Part shown: in pieces, positions 1 to 11,899 of the stretch
How the letters are laid out: each line of letters opens with the position of its first letter
Numbering within the stretch: position 1 is the stretch's first letter
Source: Cylicocyclus nassatus
Lineage: Eukaryota; Nematoda; Chromadorea; Rhabditida; Strongylidae
Assembly (NCBI GenBank): GCA_958299035.1
Contig: CATQJL010000305.1
Span: 62,716,127 to 62,780,126, forward strand
DNA: 64,000 nt
Direction: 5' to 3'
Position numbers and translations under genes: made by a program
Notes under the pieces: model-generated
What the model saw: only the letters and a program-made list of their open reading frames with translations
Told to the model about the DNA's origin: nothing
The model's database searches: none

Positions 1-3000
1 TAAGATCTTGCTGTTTTTTTGTCCACGCAGAAAGCGATTTTGTTCTAACAATAAGTAAGTGGCGGACGCCTTCTTTGAAACAGTCAGTGTTACTTTCGCT
101 TCGCGAAGCATTTACTCCATGTACGCGTATTCTGCAAGAGCTTCGCATTTTGCTATCCTTTGCAGAATACACCATTTTTATACCCACAATGAAATCGCGC
201 ATTTCCGAGCTGATTTTCTTTGTAATCTCAGAACGCAACGATACCTGACTCATCTCATCTTCGTAGAAAATGGCGTATAGCCGTACAAGAGGTGGTCTCT
301 CCTTTTGATTGGCTGAAACTAATGTTTCACTACTACTTCTGAGGTTCCAGTGGCAGTAATAGATTTGGAGACAACTTCAGTATTTGTTCTGTGCCGTACA
401 GGTTTTTTATAGTAATAAAGTGCGGTTCATAATTATACGAACACCCTCAATTTTGAAAGTTTTTGAAATTTTTGGAAGAAACTCAAAAAGCCGTTGGAAC
501 CACGCGATAGAGCACAGCCGAAAACGGTATACGGTCCACAAGAATGGAAATCGATGTCAATCTTAGGAGTGTTTTTGCGCCCAATGCGAATTTTTAGCGG
601 TTCATAATTATACGAACACCTCAAACAAAGGTCCATTAGTCATTCAAGCTTGCAATCTTTCGAATCCAAATTTTTTGTAGAGTTACAGTAACAAAGTCTG
701 ACATATCTGCTACACACTGAACCCAGTGCAGCTCAAAAAGAGGAGTAAATTGTCAATCACAAGATTTTACTTAGTTAACTAAGATAATAATTGATTATTA
801 TGATTATATTGATTATCATCAAAGGATTTTAGCGCCAAGTTTCCGCCACCTCCCAAGGGAAATACGATCGAAACGCCAATACCACATACATTGTGATTTA
901 GTGGTTAATGCGATAGCCTCAACAAGTCGATTCCGGGGTAGGTTCAAATCCTTTTTGTTCTCAGTTTCGCACTGCCTCAACTAAGCGTTTTTCTTTTTTG
1001 AAAGTTAGACATTCTCTAAGTAAATGCACACCCTTACTCTGTTTGACGAGCAATCGTTTTTAAGTGAGTGTTTCCTAGATTTGTTACGAAAGGGGCTTAT
1101 AAAAATGAAAATGAATGCATATTTTGTTCAATAAATGCTTGAGTTATGATAAATGGATACATTTTTGCGCAAATAGTAATCATTTCATTTTCCACAATTT
1201 CCACATTTTTTGAAGAGTAGGAGCATGCACTTACCTCAAGCATGTCTATTCAAAGGAAGCTTAATCGAGGCAATGCAAAATTGAAAAACACGGCCTTGGG
1301 CGGAATTGGCGCGAAAACCTTCATAGCTTCCTTTATGGAAACAATTAGCAGAAAGTAAATCAGATTCGCAATCAGCAAATGCATGGTGTACCTCTTATTT
1401 CAAAAGCTATGAACACCAAGTATCGCTCTCTTGTTGGAAATGTAGCCCACGTCGATTGCCGTCCTCATGGCTACTTTGAAGCCAGAAGAAAATCCGTAAT
1501 TGATTCACAATCGCATTTGTTCTCCAGCAAAAAGTATTTGCACCACCTAAAGTTATTAATCCTACGTGTGAAACTCGAAAAATGGGTAATCGTTTACAAC
1601 TTAATGGTGATAGTCAACATTTTGCGGTAAGATTCAAAGCGAGCATGATGCGAGAATGAGGACAGATAGGATAATGTAGCCAGGACGAACCTCTGCAAAA
1701 CAAGGCGACGCACTGGTGAATACATATTCGCAGTTTTATGTTGGGTGAAGCAGGACTTTAAAACTGTTCTGAATGATCCATGCTGCTCGCATATCGCATA
1801 CATGCAGGTCTCTCTTGCATTTCATCATAGCTATGCCGATATCTTGAAAATACTGAGCAAATACAAATTGCCATGTGATTCAAACTTCATAAATCGGAGT
1901 TATCAAGAAAGGCTTTCTGCAAATGGGGCCATGAGTTTCACTTTTCCAGCTCCCTCGCATAAAATCTTGCTCGGCGATGTCAGATCGGACCTTTCGCATC
2001 CGTTTGCAGTTCGTATCTGCCATGTTGTTGCGGCTCGGTGGGCTCAGCCTCCCCCCCCCTCCCAATCCTGCACCATCTACCCAGACACCCTAGCACTGGT
2101 TGGCCATTTCGGCGCGTCGCGTGCAACAACCTCGCTAAGCAACAGTGAATCATATCAACAAGGCGCGACTAGATTACACATTTATCTTAACTACACAATA
2201 TAAAAAAAGTAAACTAATAAGAAACTTCAACTACCACGTACGAACAGGGACGGATGCGCCTCGTCCCAACCTGCCGATAATCACCAACTCATTTTCAAGG
2301 GCGCGACATTATGGAAATACATAAGTCGACCGCCTGATCGTCTCCGCAGTGGACAGGTACGATCCCTCTCCAACGGGTACTAAATTTTACACACAAGCCC
2401 CAAACTTTCTTAGCACTTTAGCGCGGCCCATTTTAAAAGCTCCAACAGCAACTTCGCCCATCCGCCAAAGACAAGACTTCATGCACGGGAACTTACCGGA
2501 ACGGCTGCCAAGCACGATCGACAAGAATACACGAGAAATAAGTAGAAACTCAAAAACTAGTTACCGAAAGTAAATAATTATGTACTGCTAGCCTCGTGAC
2601 TTTATATATCGCTAGACTTGGCCACGAGCCCAGCGAGGAGGGGTCGAGCGCGAAGACAACGGCGCACCTGACTCAGCTTTATGCAGTGCTTCCGGCGCCT
2701 GAAACGAGGAGAGGCTTGCATCGCGCGAGCAGTGCAGTTGTAGTTCATCAAAAATTTCCAAAAAAGCGAGTACTGCATGACGGCAGCAAGCACAAAAATT
2801 CGACTTAGCGCGAAAACCGCACTTATCCAGGATGTCATTACGTAAGCTGAATAAGCAACAGAATCATCTACTTGAAAGAATTCTTTCTTTAGCAAAGACT
2901 ATGCGGTGTTTACAGGGAAATTTCTTCAGTACGGCATACAAAAATATATAGGTTCATTCCCTTGTGTTTTCTTGAAAGAGAACATTCCTAGAAACAGTTT

Positions 3001-3005
3001 TCTTA
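1..3005. other. No gene seen
   Basis: Apart from the tRNA-like fragment at 893-965, I see no splice-flanked exon or recognisable element. The longest frame (1745-2203) has no family resemblance and crosses a poly-C tract. Confidence 0.4.
893..965 (+). other. tRNA-like A/B box sequence (fossil)
   Basis: TTTAGTGGTTAATGCGATAG resembles a tRNA A box, and GGTTCAAATCC 35-45 bp later is a perfect B box. The acceptor and anticodon stems do not pair, so this is at most a tRNA-derived fragment or SINE head. Confidence 0.25.
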
Positions 3006-3240
3006 GGCCTTGAGCAGAGTTCACGTGTTTTGATCGTCGCGATTTAATCGCTACAAGACAAGTGTTACGAGTTCATTGCATGCCGATCTTCTTGTATTTC
3101 GGTTGTGATAGTCAGTCACGATTATCGTGTTGGAAAACCATGACAGCCGAAATGCAAGAAGATCGGCATGCAATGATTTCGTTACAGTTGTCTTCGCCAT
3201 CAATCGCGACTATCAAATCGCGTGAACTCTGCCCGAGGCC
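3006..3240. mobile_element. PIF/Harbinger-like MITE, copy 1
   Basis: It starts GGCCTTGAGCAGAGTTCACG and ends CGTGAACTCTGCCCGAGGCC, flanked by TTA on both sides (3003-3005, 3241-3243). The whole element is nearly palindromic. Three-bp TTA/TAA duplications with GGCC/GGGCC termini are typical of PIF/Harbinger (Tourist-like) MITEs. Confidence 0.7.
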
Positions 3241-4145
3241 TTAGACGTTGCCGAAATATTTTGAAAAAAGTCATTTTTGAGCAGCATTTATGAATCCATT
3301 TACTCTCTGAGTGTTTAGAACATTTGACAACTCTAATGATCAACTCCACGATTTGTATAGAGGAGTAGTCGTAACAACTCAAAACGTGCCGGTTTTTGAT
3401 AGCGAGGAGACATGAAAAAACTTGATTTTGAAGTGGAGGTCTAACAAGTTTACCCTTACAATCAAGGAAAATCCGCAAATCGCTCCTATACCAGTCTGAA
3501 AGCCGATCATACACTGAAGGGCATGCAGATATTTCACTTAGGTGCTCGGTGATTAGAGAATATTCACAAGAAAAAGTTTTCTATCAAGAGTTTCATGTCC
3601 ATGTATTTGTAAAACCAACAGTCGCAAAGGTAGGTACAATTCGAGGCGTGAAAGCAAAAAAACTGATTTAGGAAACGATATGTTGTAAAAAAAAGATCAA
3701 CAGCTGCTTGTTCGTCAAAGATTGTTTGTGTCCAGCAACATCTGTAAACCCGAATCAAAATGCAAGTACTGCGAAGTGAAAAATGCAGAGAAGCAAAATG
3801 TAAGTTTTGATAATTTGTACTCACCAAAATTTTATCACGATCAGTCAAGGGTCCACTCAACGACTGATTCTCGTTAGATTCGATTTGAGCACGAACGTTA
3901 CTGCAATTGGCTTCGCTTGACCTAGTAATTCAAAAGGATTTGGCCAGCTCTAAAATTAACTTGTAGGGAGGTCCGTTTGGTCGATGTGACCTTTCCACAT
4001 AAAACTTATACGGTTTTGAAGAGCATTAAACGTTATTTTCAAATCTCTCTTTGTTAGCGCCTCTGGACACTGAGTTATGAGCGTTTTTGGGTTGAAAAAC
4101 TGAAAGCTTGATTAGAACAAATTCCGTCAGAATTGCTCAAATGGT

Positions 4146-4560
4146 GCAGTGTTACTCGGACAACTGACCGGAACTTTTTGGGAGAGTTCCGCCGGCTCAC
4201 CTGCGGAAGTTCCGTAAACGTGCTGCGAAACTTCCCGAATGAGGTGCTGCGGAAGTTTTGAAGAATGCGAAGTACAACAGCAAAAGAGAACAACGAAGCG
4301 AGATTAATTTTACTCTATTGACTGTGAGACTCGCCTACTATCCTCTGCACTACGATTGACATGTTCGATAATGCACTCTAGTTGTTGGCGAGACAACGTC
4401 ATAAAAACTGACATGTCAAAATGCTGCGGAACCGCTGGCATTTTTCGGAAGTTACGCAGCGCTTTGTATCTTTAAAGCCTTACGAAAGTTCCTTTTTTCA
4501 TCCATTCTAACGCAAAAATTCCGCAGAAGTTCCCATGTTCCCGGTAAATTATCCCAGTAC
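4146..4560 (+). repeat. Dispersed repeat D1, copy 1
   Basis: It shares long blocks in the same orientation with 62727-63222: CACCTGCGGAAGTTCC, ACTACAACAGCAAAAGA-type, TACTCTATTGACTG and TGCTGCGGAACCGCTGGCAT. Internal GCGGAAGTTCC motifs recur in both orientations, suggesting terminal or sub-terminal repeats of a MITE. Confidence 0.65.
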
Positions 4561-4648
4561 CACTTCATTCAAAATACCTTCTATCCTAAGCACTCATACT
4601 TAACACCGTGCTATTTGAGCGCTGAAAAGACCGTGATACTTGATTTTA

Positions 4649-5373
4649 TTAGGTTGGTCCGAAAGTTCAGTCCCACCATTTTCAAAAAATCATAACTTCC
4701 TCCCAACATGATATTTCTGCATGGCTAAAACCTTATCGAAAAGAGCAATTCATGCACTTTCTAAAACTACCTATGCTGCTATCTACTAAGCTCTGAATGC
4801 AGAGATAAAATTGGGAAAAGGGAATCACTTCAAGTTCAGAATTTTTAAGCAAGCCCGTTAAAAAATCTAAAACTGTTCCATAAAATCCAAGACAGCCATT
4901 ATCCTAGACTATTTGAGCCCCTCCTTCTAGCTGAGCAAAATTTGTGCTGATCGAGCTGTCATTATGAAGGTTATGATTTTTTGAAGAAAATGTCAAAAAA
5001 TCAATTTTCTTAAGGAACTGTTTTTTTGGCCTTTTTTCTTAAGAATCATAACTTTTCTAGGAAGAGCTTAGACAGCGCGAATTTTGCTCATATAGAAAGA
5101 GGGGATCAGAAAACCTAGGTTACTGGCTGCCTTGGATTTTATGGCACAGTTATAGATTTTTTAACGGGTTTGCTTAAATATTCCGAAATTGAAGAGATTT
5201 CCTTTTTCCAATTTTATCTCTGCACTATGAGCTTAATAGATAGCAGTCAAGATGTTTCTAGAAAGCGCATGAATTGGTCTTTTCAATAAAGTTCTAGCCA
5301 TGCCAAATCGTTATGTTAGAAGAAAGTTATGATTTTTTGAAAATGGTGGGGCAGAACTTTCGGGCCAACCTAA
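4649..5373. mobile_element. Mariner-like long foldback element (family A, copy 1)
   Basis: The termini TTAGGTTGGTCCGAAAGTTC and, inverted, CTTTCGGGCCAACCTAA are flanked by TA at both ends. Inverted similarity continues through almost the full 725 bp (for example CATTTTCAAAAAATCATAAC and its complement), so each arm is about 350 bp. There is no coding frame. Confidence 0.8.
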
Positions 5374-6453
5374 TACATAGATTATGCTTCCATTTTTCGC
5401 ACTAAAAAATATTCATGACTCGGAATGCAGAGGCGCTTGGCATATAATAAAATAAGGTTCAAAATCAGCGCTTAATGCTCTTTGAAATGGTATAGGACCC
5501 ATTTGGAAAAGACTTCGGCTAAACGGACCTCTTTTGTAGCTTGCTCTTTCCTTCTCACCTAACATTTGTTTGTGAAGGTGAAGTTTCTGGAGAGGCTTCA
5601 TTGCTCTGGAGCGTCCTCATAGTTGTGCACAATAAATAAAAAGAATACAAACCTTTTCAACTTTTTCATTTGATAGAATCACTTCAGGAGGTTCATTTGT
5701 GCACAATAAAGTAGAAATCGCGAACGAGAACAACAGGAAGAATAATGGTGTATAATCAAGGATTGCAACACAAAATTTGAAAAATGACATTTTGGCGTCT
5801 GCAAAATTTTCAAAAAGAAACACAAGTTATTAGCAACAACATTCAACCTACTGCACTGAAACGTCGCCAGAAAATGGCAAACCGCTCTATATCCGTGAAA
5901 ACTTTGGAATGCTTTGAAAGTGTTTCTCTTAGGCTTTGGCCATACTTTGCCCGTGTTACCGGTGTTGAAAGTGTTGAATGTGGGAATCATCAGTCTTGCA
6001 GTTTCATTCTTCCTCGAACGATCTCATCGGCTGGTGAGTACGTCTGGAATGGAAATGGGAAATGAGAAATGAGACTGAAATGAAGTAGGAAATGCTTTCG
6101 CAAAAGCTCCGCAAACAAACTTTTTAGAAAGTGAAGGACTTGTTTAAAAGAAGCAATCTCCAACATTTGAGAACGCTGCGAAACCTCCCATAGGTCTTTT
6201 GCTCACTAATCGCAGAAGCGCCGATTCGGCACCTAACACGCATTCTCATCAGACCTTACATCTCAGGTGTTGGAGATTGCCTATTCAGAACAAGTCCTTC
6301 ACTTTCCAAAAAGTTCGTTCGAGGAGCTTTTGCGAAAGCATTTCCTATTTCATTTCAGTCTCATTCTCATTTCCCATTTCCATTCCAGACGTACTCACCA
6401 GCCGATGAGATCGTTCGAGGAAGAATGAAACTGCAAGACTGATGATTCCCACA

Positions 6454-6590
6454 TTCAACACTTTCAACACCGGCAACACCTTCAACGCTTTCAACACCGG
6501 CAACACTTTCAACACTTTCAACACTGGCAACACTTTCAACACTGGCAACACTTTCAATACTTTCAACACTGGCAACACTTTCAACACCGG
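6454..6590. repeat. Minisatellite, 18-bp unit with 12-bp variants
   Basis: TTCAACACTGGCAACACT-type units are repeated about seven times with interspersed TTCAACACT copies. The left arm of the surrounding inverted repeat has only one such unit, so the expansion happened after the two arms formed. Confidence 0.85.
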
Positions 6591-6593
6591 TAA

Positions 6594-6796
6594 GGCCCCG
6601 GTCAGACTTCACGCGATTTGATCGTCGCGACTCAATCGCCGACATTTCCATTCATTTTCATTTCACATTCAAAAATTTCGGGCTGGAAAAGTATCACAAC
6701 CGAAATGCAAATTGATCGGCATGGAATGATGCTGTAACAGTTGTCTCGTCGCGATTCAGTCGCGACGATCAAATCGCGTGAAGTCTGCCCGGGGCC
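6594..6796. mobile_element. PIF/Harbinger-like MITE, copy 2, nested in an inverted-repeat arm
   Basis: The termini GGCCCCGGTCAGACTTCACG and CGTGAAGTCTGCCCGGGGCC are flanked by TAA (6591-6593, 6797-6799). The other arm of the surrounding inverted repeat keeps the uninterrupted site (ACCGGTAACACGGG read on the minus strand, near 5952-5965), so both the boundaries and the 3-bp duplication are demonstrated internally. Confidence 0.85.
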
Positions 6797-7508
6797 TAAC
6801 ACGGGCAAAGTATGGCCAAAGCCTTAATTGTTTTGCCCTGTATCATTCAGTCAGAACCAACGACGTTCATCATTCCAACCGAGCATAATCTTGTCAAAAA
6901 GCAAATTAGTAAATAAGCGTTTCCTCAGATTCTGTGGTTATCTCTGTCATTTCTAGTTGGGGCTCTCTCTCGTCAGCACAGCGTTCCGAAATGGGTGGCC
7001 CATAATTATTTTTCCACTCTGGCAAAATCGTTGATAAGCCTTCAATTAAAGGTGCCAGATGGAAATTTCAGTATCTCTTTGTTCAAACAAGGTAAAATTG
7101 GAAACACTATGGAAGCGCTGAAAATGGATGAAGGGATACTAAATCATGGATCAGAGTTACCATTGCCTCCCCCCCCCCCCCGTAATCATACCTTGACCAC
7201 CTAAGGTCACCCACTATCGGATACGGTAATCCAAGACCATTAAACACCAATTTTGTCTATTCTTTTAGAGTATATCATTGCATTCCGAGGTCAACAACTT
7301 TTGAAGAGTCTCCACACCCACTAATAAGAGTCTTATGCATGAAAAAAACGTTTGGTTGAAGGGTGTGCATTCAGCACAAGCTGTTCGAGAGGCACAGTCA
7401 GGAAAAGAACTTAAGTCGAGTTAGGATGCCAGAACGCTGTCATGAACTAGTACGAAGAGCTCGTGCTGCCAAGAAGTTGTAAAAGGAAACGAATTTTTTA
7501 CAGCCTAA

Positions 7509-7758
7509 AGGGCCGGGCATGCATTACGCGATTTCATCGCTTCGCGATTCATCCAACAAGACAACTCTACGAGTTCGCTGCATGCATCTCTTTCTATATC
7601 GCGGTTGTAATAGTTTGTAATAGTTTTCCGACACGACTAATCGCGGCTAACTATCACAACCGAATTGCAACATGATCAGGCTTGTAATGAACCCACAACA
7701 GCTGTCTAGTTGTAAGAACCGCGAGACGATGAAATCGCGTTATGTATGCCTTAAGGCG
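7509..7758. mobile_element. PIF/Harbinger-like MITE, copy 3, more diverged
   Basis: The sub-terminal GCATGCATTACGCGATTTC is answered by GAAATCGCGTTATGTATGCC at the other end, with TAA on both flanks (7506-7508, 7759-7761). The interior (TTGCATGCC-type and CGCGATT motifs) is shared with the copies at 3006 and 6594. The exact outer ends are less sure than for the other copies. Confidence 0.55.
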
Positions 7759-8149
7759 TAAATCATGGTCGTCGACCTAATTATCGCAAAATTAACTTCG
7801 CGTACCTCCAGGTCAAACGCTTTCTGCAAAGAAGGTTTTAACAATTAGTTCAAGCTTTAATAAGCGTAAGGAATTTTTTCGGACAAAAAAAATCCATGCA
7901 AAATCATACATTGAAAAAGGTAATATATTGAACTGTAATTTCTATTTGATTTGGCAACAAGTACAGTAGACTACTTCAGACAAAGATTGCGATAGGTCTT
8001 GAAAAGCGATCTGGAACATTTTTCCGCATAAGGCCATCATTAAGCAGGTGACCTATTCACGATGGGACCGAACGGAGACCAATTTGCGTGGCTTGGACTA
8101 GCTGATTGCTATAATCTGTAGGTTTGAAAAAAAGTGATTTGTCAGGGTA

Positions 8150-8605
8150 CTCACAAGGGAAGGAAGAATGGTCGAAGTGTCTTTTGAAATGAAATGTATA
8201 TTGTCTTGCAGAGCTTGGAACGCCAATTCCAAATCTGCCTTTGCTATCTGCTGTGGGCTTCTGGGCGAAGAGTTATGAAGGTTTTTGTTTGTAAAGTTAT
8301 GTGCAAAATTAGTGTAAAATTAGTCGTAACATTTTCTCTGAGGCTTGATTGCTACACGATGCAACAAATATTCTTCATTCAAACAACTTAACTCGCTGCT
8401 GCCTCATTTGAACATTAGGAAAAGGCTGCGACTGATTTTGTACTAACCTTGCATTTGGATTTTTACTCACAAAAACCTTCATAACTCCTCGCCCGGAAGC
8501 CCGCAGCAGATAGCAGTAGATGGAATCAGCGTTTCAAGCTCCACAAGATGTTGTACATCTCATCTCAAAAGGTCACTGCGACCAACCTTCCTTTCCTTGT
8601 CAGCT
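8150..8605. repeat. Foldback MITE with about 200-bp arms
   Basis: Left-arm blocks (ATCTGCTGTGGGCTTCTGGG, GAAGAGTTATGAAGGTTTTT) recur inverted at 8455-8605 (CCCGGAAGCCCGCAGCAGAT, AAAAACCTTCATAACTCCTC). The outer limits are approximate. No target duplication was identified. Confidence 0.7.
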
Positions 8606-11277
8606 GCAAACTTTTTCGTCGCCAGAAAAGGAAGCAAAACCTCGGCTGTTCTCTATCAATGGTTTTTCTTGACTTTGACATACGGCTTTTATTGTTTTGA
8701 ACATTATCCAGTTCAGAAAACTGGAGCACACTTTTATTCTTTCTTCCTTCGTTTTGCTGCCTTTTGTCATGTCAGTTTCTAAAGCCCTGAGATTGGGAAG
8801 TTTTTGAAGCTTCTTGTTCTAACAAGTTGTCTAAAAGCTTGATATTTCAACGAATAAAGCTCTTTATAAAATGCAAAATTCTGTGACTCTTCACCATTAT
8901 TATTCAATTCTTTTTTATTTAGGCGCTCCACTGCAGCCAATTTCTTACTCAATCTAACATCAGAATTTCCATGTACATATCCTCAAATAAGCAATTTGAA
9001 CTTCAAAAAATGCTTTTCAGCACAATAACAGCTTTGACGATACCGATCTGAAGGTTGAATTTTGTGCTTTGGTTTTTTCCGTCTGTCGACTTGGGAATTA
9101 GTGAGTGTTTCCTCTGTTTACTTAACGCATTTGGTATTCGCCAGAATTCTTGCAAACAGATCCTTACTATTCATATCAATCTAGCTACCCACGAACGGTA
9201 AGTTTTCCATCTAGCTTAGAAAAAGGGTTTTTTTTTTGAAACATTATCGCATTATCCATAGAAGTGCACGGACACCATTTTATTGTGCCTTTCATAAATA
9301 TCCCCTATAAACTTAGAAAGAGAAGCCCTTTCATTAGGTTGGAAAGAGAAGAATGTCCCTTTTTTCTGTTTTTATCCGACAGTTGTCAAGAACTAAGGCA
9401 TATCAAACCCAAAATTCTAAGGTTAAAGTTCCAAAGGTCTGTAATATATAACGGCATACTTGGGAGGAGCTCAGGACTACAGAAGGCGAGTTTACCTCTT
9501 TCCGCTTTTCAATTTTTTCTTGATTTCTAAACATGAAAAAAAAATACAGCAAGTGTACCAATGAACGGTTACATGTGTCTGTTACAGGCAGGAGCAAGCA
9601 TGAGATTCGTAGGATTTTTTTTGGGCGAAAATTGATTTTTGGCATCATAAATTGCTCTCATGTCATGGCTCCAGAAATCGGTTAAATCACGGTTTTTGCT
9701 AATGTTTAGAGGTCCTCTTATGCTTTGTTTGCTGTATCGAACGGTACCCCTCACATATTTTGTGTTTTTTGTAATCGTCTTGTTGCTTTGCTATGACAAA
9801 CTATATTCTTTCCTTTCCATCCTAATACAATACGATTTTTTACAGAATACGGTTATTACCTTTTGAGGACACATCTTTCTTTTCACAAATAACATTGCAA
9901 AACTTTTTCTACGAATTATAGCTGAAGCCATAGCCAATTATAGCTGAAATCGACCACTGTGCTCTCTTTATGCGTATAGAGCACAAGGAGCGAACTTATT
10001 TATCTAAGAAATCGTAAATTTGCAAGATATTCGCATAATTTCTTGCTTAGCGAACTGCCGAAAGCCGCTTTCGGCACAATGAAAATCGTTTCGCTCTCTT
10101 CTAATGTTTTTGTATTTATTGCTCTACCAAACTCACTGCATACTCTAAGACGGAAGGTCCACGAGAGTTTTTTTTTGAAAATTTCAAGAATGACAATCAA
10201 GATTAGCGAGTTAAATGTATTGGGCTTAATTCTATGGTAAAGATTTTCATGGATCTGTCGCGTCGGAAATCGCTACTTAAGTAAATTTTTCTCCATTTTC
10301 ATCAAAGTTATATCAATCCCGGTCTGTCGGCTCTGAAGATATAACTTTCACCTTCCGCAAAATAAAAGGTGCACGATTCAATTCCGCAATAATTATTAAC
10401 GAAAATCGTAAATGAATAATCAATATAAATAAAACTCGCTAACAAAGAAAATTTCTATGTAACTGAGAAGAAAATTATAGTTCTGTTGAGAGTTTTTGAG
10501 CGTGCAACAACTTCATCGCGATATGAAAGCCTTTCATTATGATTAAGGCCAAAACAATTCTTTTTTTTTTCAAACCCTTGTACCATTCGCTATCCAAAGA
10601 TTGAAGTCTAACCTAGTGAAATTCATTTTTAGTCATGTTACAGAGTTCCCACTGTTTTATCTGGATAAAGACGCCGCAACCCGTCTTTCCCATCCGATTT
10701 AGGGGCTGCATTGTTCGAGCAGTTGTGAACGGAAAACGAAAATAAAATCTTTTTTTTTAAATCAAGGAGTCGACGTCCCCTGAAGTTTTCAAAAAACGGC
10801 TAAAAGCCAGCAGCGTTTTGACGTTTAGATCATGTGCCAACAAAACCCGTAAGGTCCTCACCCCAGGGAAGCAGCAAATATTTACTTGCCATTCGAGCAC
10901 ACTTCAACCACGTTGTCGGTCGCGACAACTGCGTTAACGTCGAAGTCTGTGCAAAGCACAGAAGTTCACTTTGGCTAAACGGTACGTGTAATCTTTTTGT
11001 GAAAAATTAATTACTGTTTGTACGGCTTAGCACATCAGCAAACAAATTTTTCCGGTGTTAAATGCACTTATGCATAGTCTGACAAAGTCTTATCTGTTTC
11101 TGTAATGATAATCTCGAGTTAAGCGAGGAATTAGAGCTGGTTCAAATTTAATTCCTTTTTTTCATTACTGTTTACTTTTTCAAGGAAAAGTGTCGTTGTT
11201 TGTTTGTTCTAGAAAACTGTTTTGCGAAATTCTGCAAAAAATTAGATCTTTTTCTGCGACGCATATATCCTATAATA
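8606..11277. other. No gene seen
   Basis: AT-rich sequence with short frames only. No recognisable domain, element end or long repeat was found. Confidence 0.4.
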
Positions 11278-11899
11278 TTAGGTTGAACCGAAAGTTCTGT
11301 CGCACCATTTTCAAAAAATCATAACATCTTTTCCTCACAGTGATTTTGCGCAACTCAAATTTTTTCGGAAAGAGTAAAGCATGTAGTTTCCAAAGGTCCC
11401 CTGGTCACTTTTCAACATGCTCAGGTTGCAGAGATAAAAATGAAAGAACGAAATCATCCGAAATTCGGAATTTTTAAGCAAGAGTTCTAGAAAATCAGAA
11501 ACAGCGCGATAAAATCCAGAAAAGCCATGATCCTCATTTCTCTTACATTTGATTACTAACTGAGTCAAGTTTGTGCTGATCGAGGTCTTCTTTCAGAAGT
11601 TATGAATTTTTGAAGAAAAATGCCAAAAAATCCATTTCTTAAGAATTCTTAGAAGATTGAAGAAGAAGAAGCACTGTTTCTGAATTTTTAGAATTCTTGC
11701 TTAAAAATTCCGAATTTCGGATGATCTCGTTCTTTCATTTTTATCTCTGCCACCTGAGCATGTCGGAAACTCCCCAGGGAGCTTTGGAAACTACATGCTT
11801 TACGCTTTCAGACAAAATTTGAACTGCGCAAAATCGTTGTAACCGAAAGAACTTATGATTTTTTGAAAATGGTGCGACAGAACTTTCGGTTTAACCTAA
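11278..11899. mobile_element. Mariner-like long foldback element (related to family A)
   Basis: The ends TTAGGTTGAACCGAAAGTTC and, inverted, GAACTTTCGGTTTAACCTAA have TA on both flanks. The sub-terminal CACCATTTTCAAAAAATCAT is shared with the copies at 4649 and 28108. The arms are long and imperfect; total length is 622 bp. Confidence 0.8.

Larger units (their letters stand above)
5932..6822. repeat. Large inverted repeat, asymmetric arms
   Basis: The left arm 5932-6172 (about 241 bp) and right arm 6261-6822 are inverted copies around an 88-bp loop. The arms begin GGCTTTGGCCATACTTTGCC and its complement. They share long blocks such as AATCATCAGTCTTGCAGTTT and AAATGCTTTCGCAAAAGCTC. The right arm is longer because it gained a minisatellite expansion (6454-6590) and the MITE 6594-6796. 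Confidence 0.85.

Noticed and set aside
1745..2203. 152-aa frame, the longest in the window
   Set aside because: No domain, no membrane or signal pattern, it crosses a poly-C run and it has no splice context. It could not be supported as a gene.
6345..6651. Val-Glu-Ser and Lys-Val-Leu repeat proteins in minus-strand frames
   Set aside because: They are translations of the 18-bp minisatellite in the right inverted-repeat arm; all frames stay open because the unit length is divisible by three.
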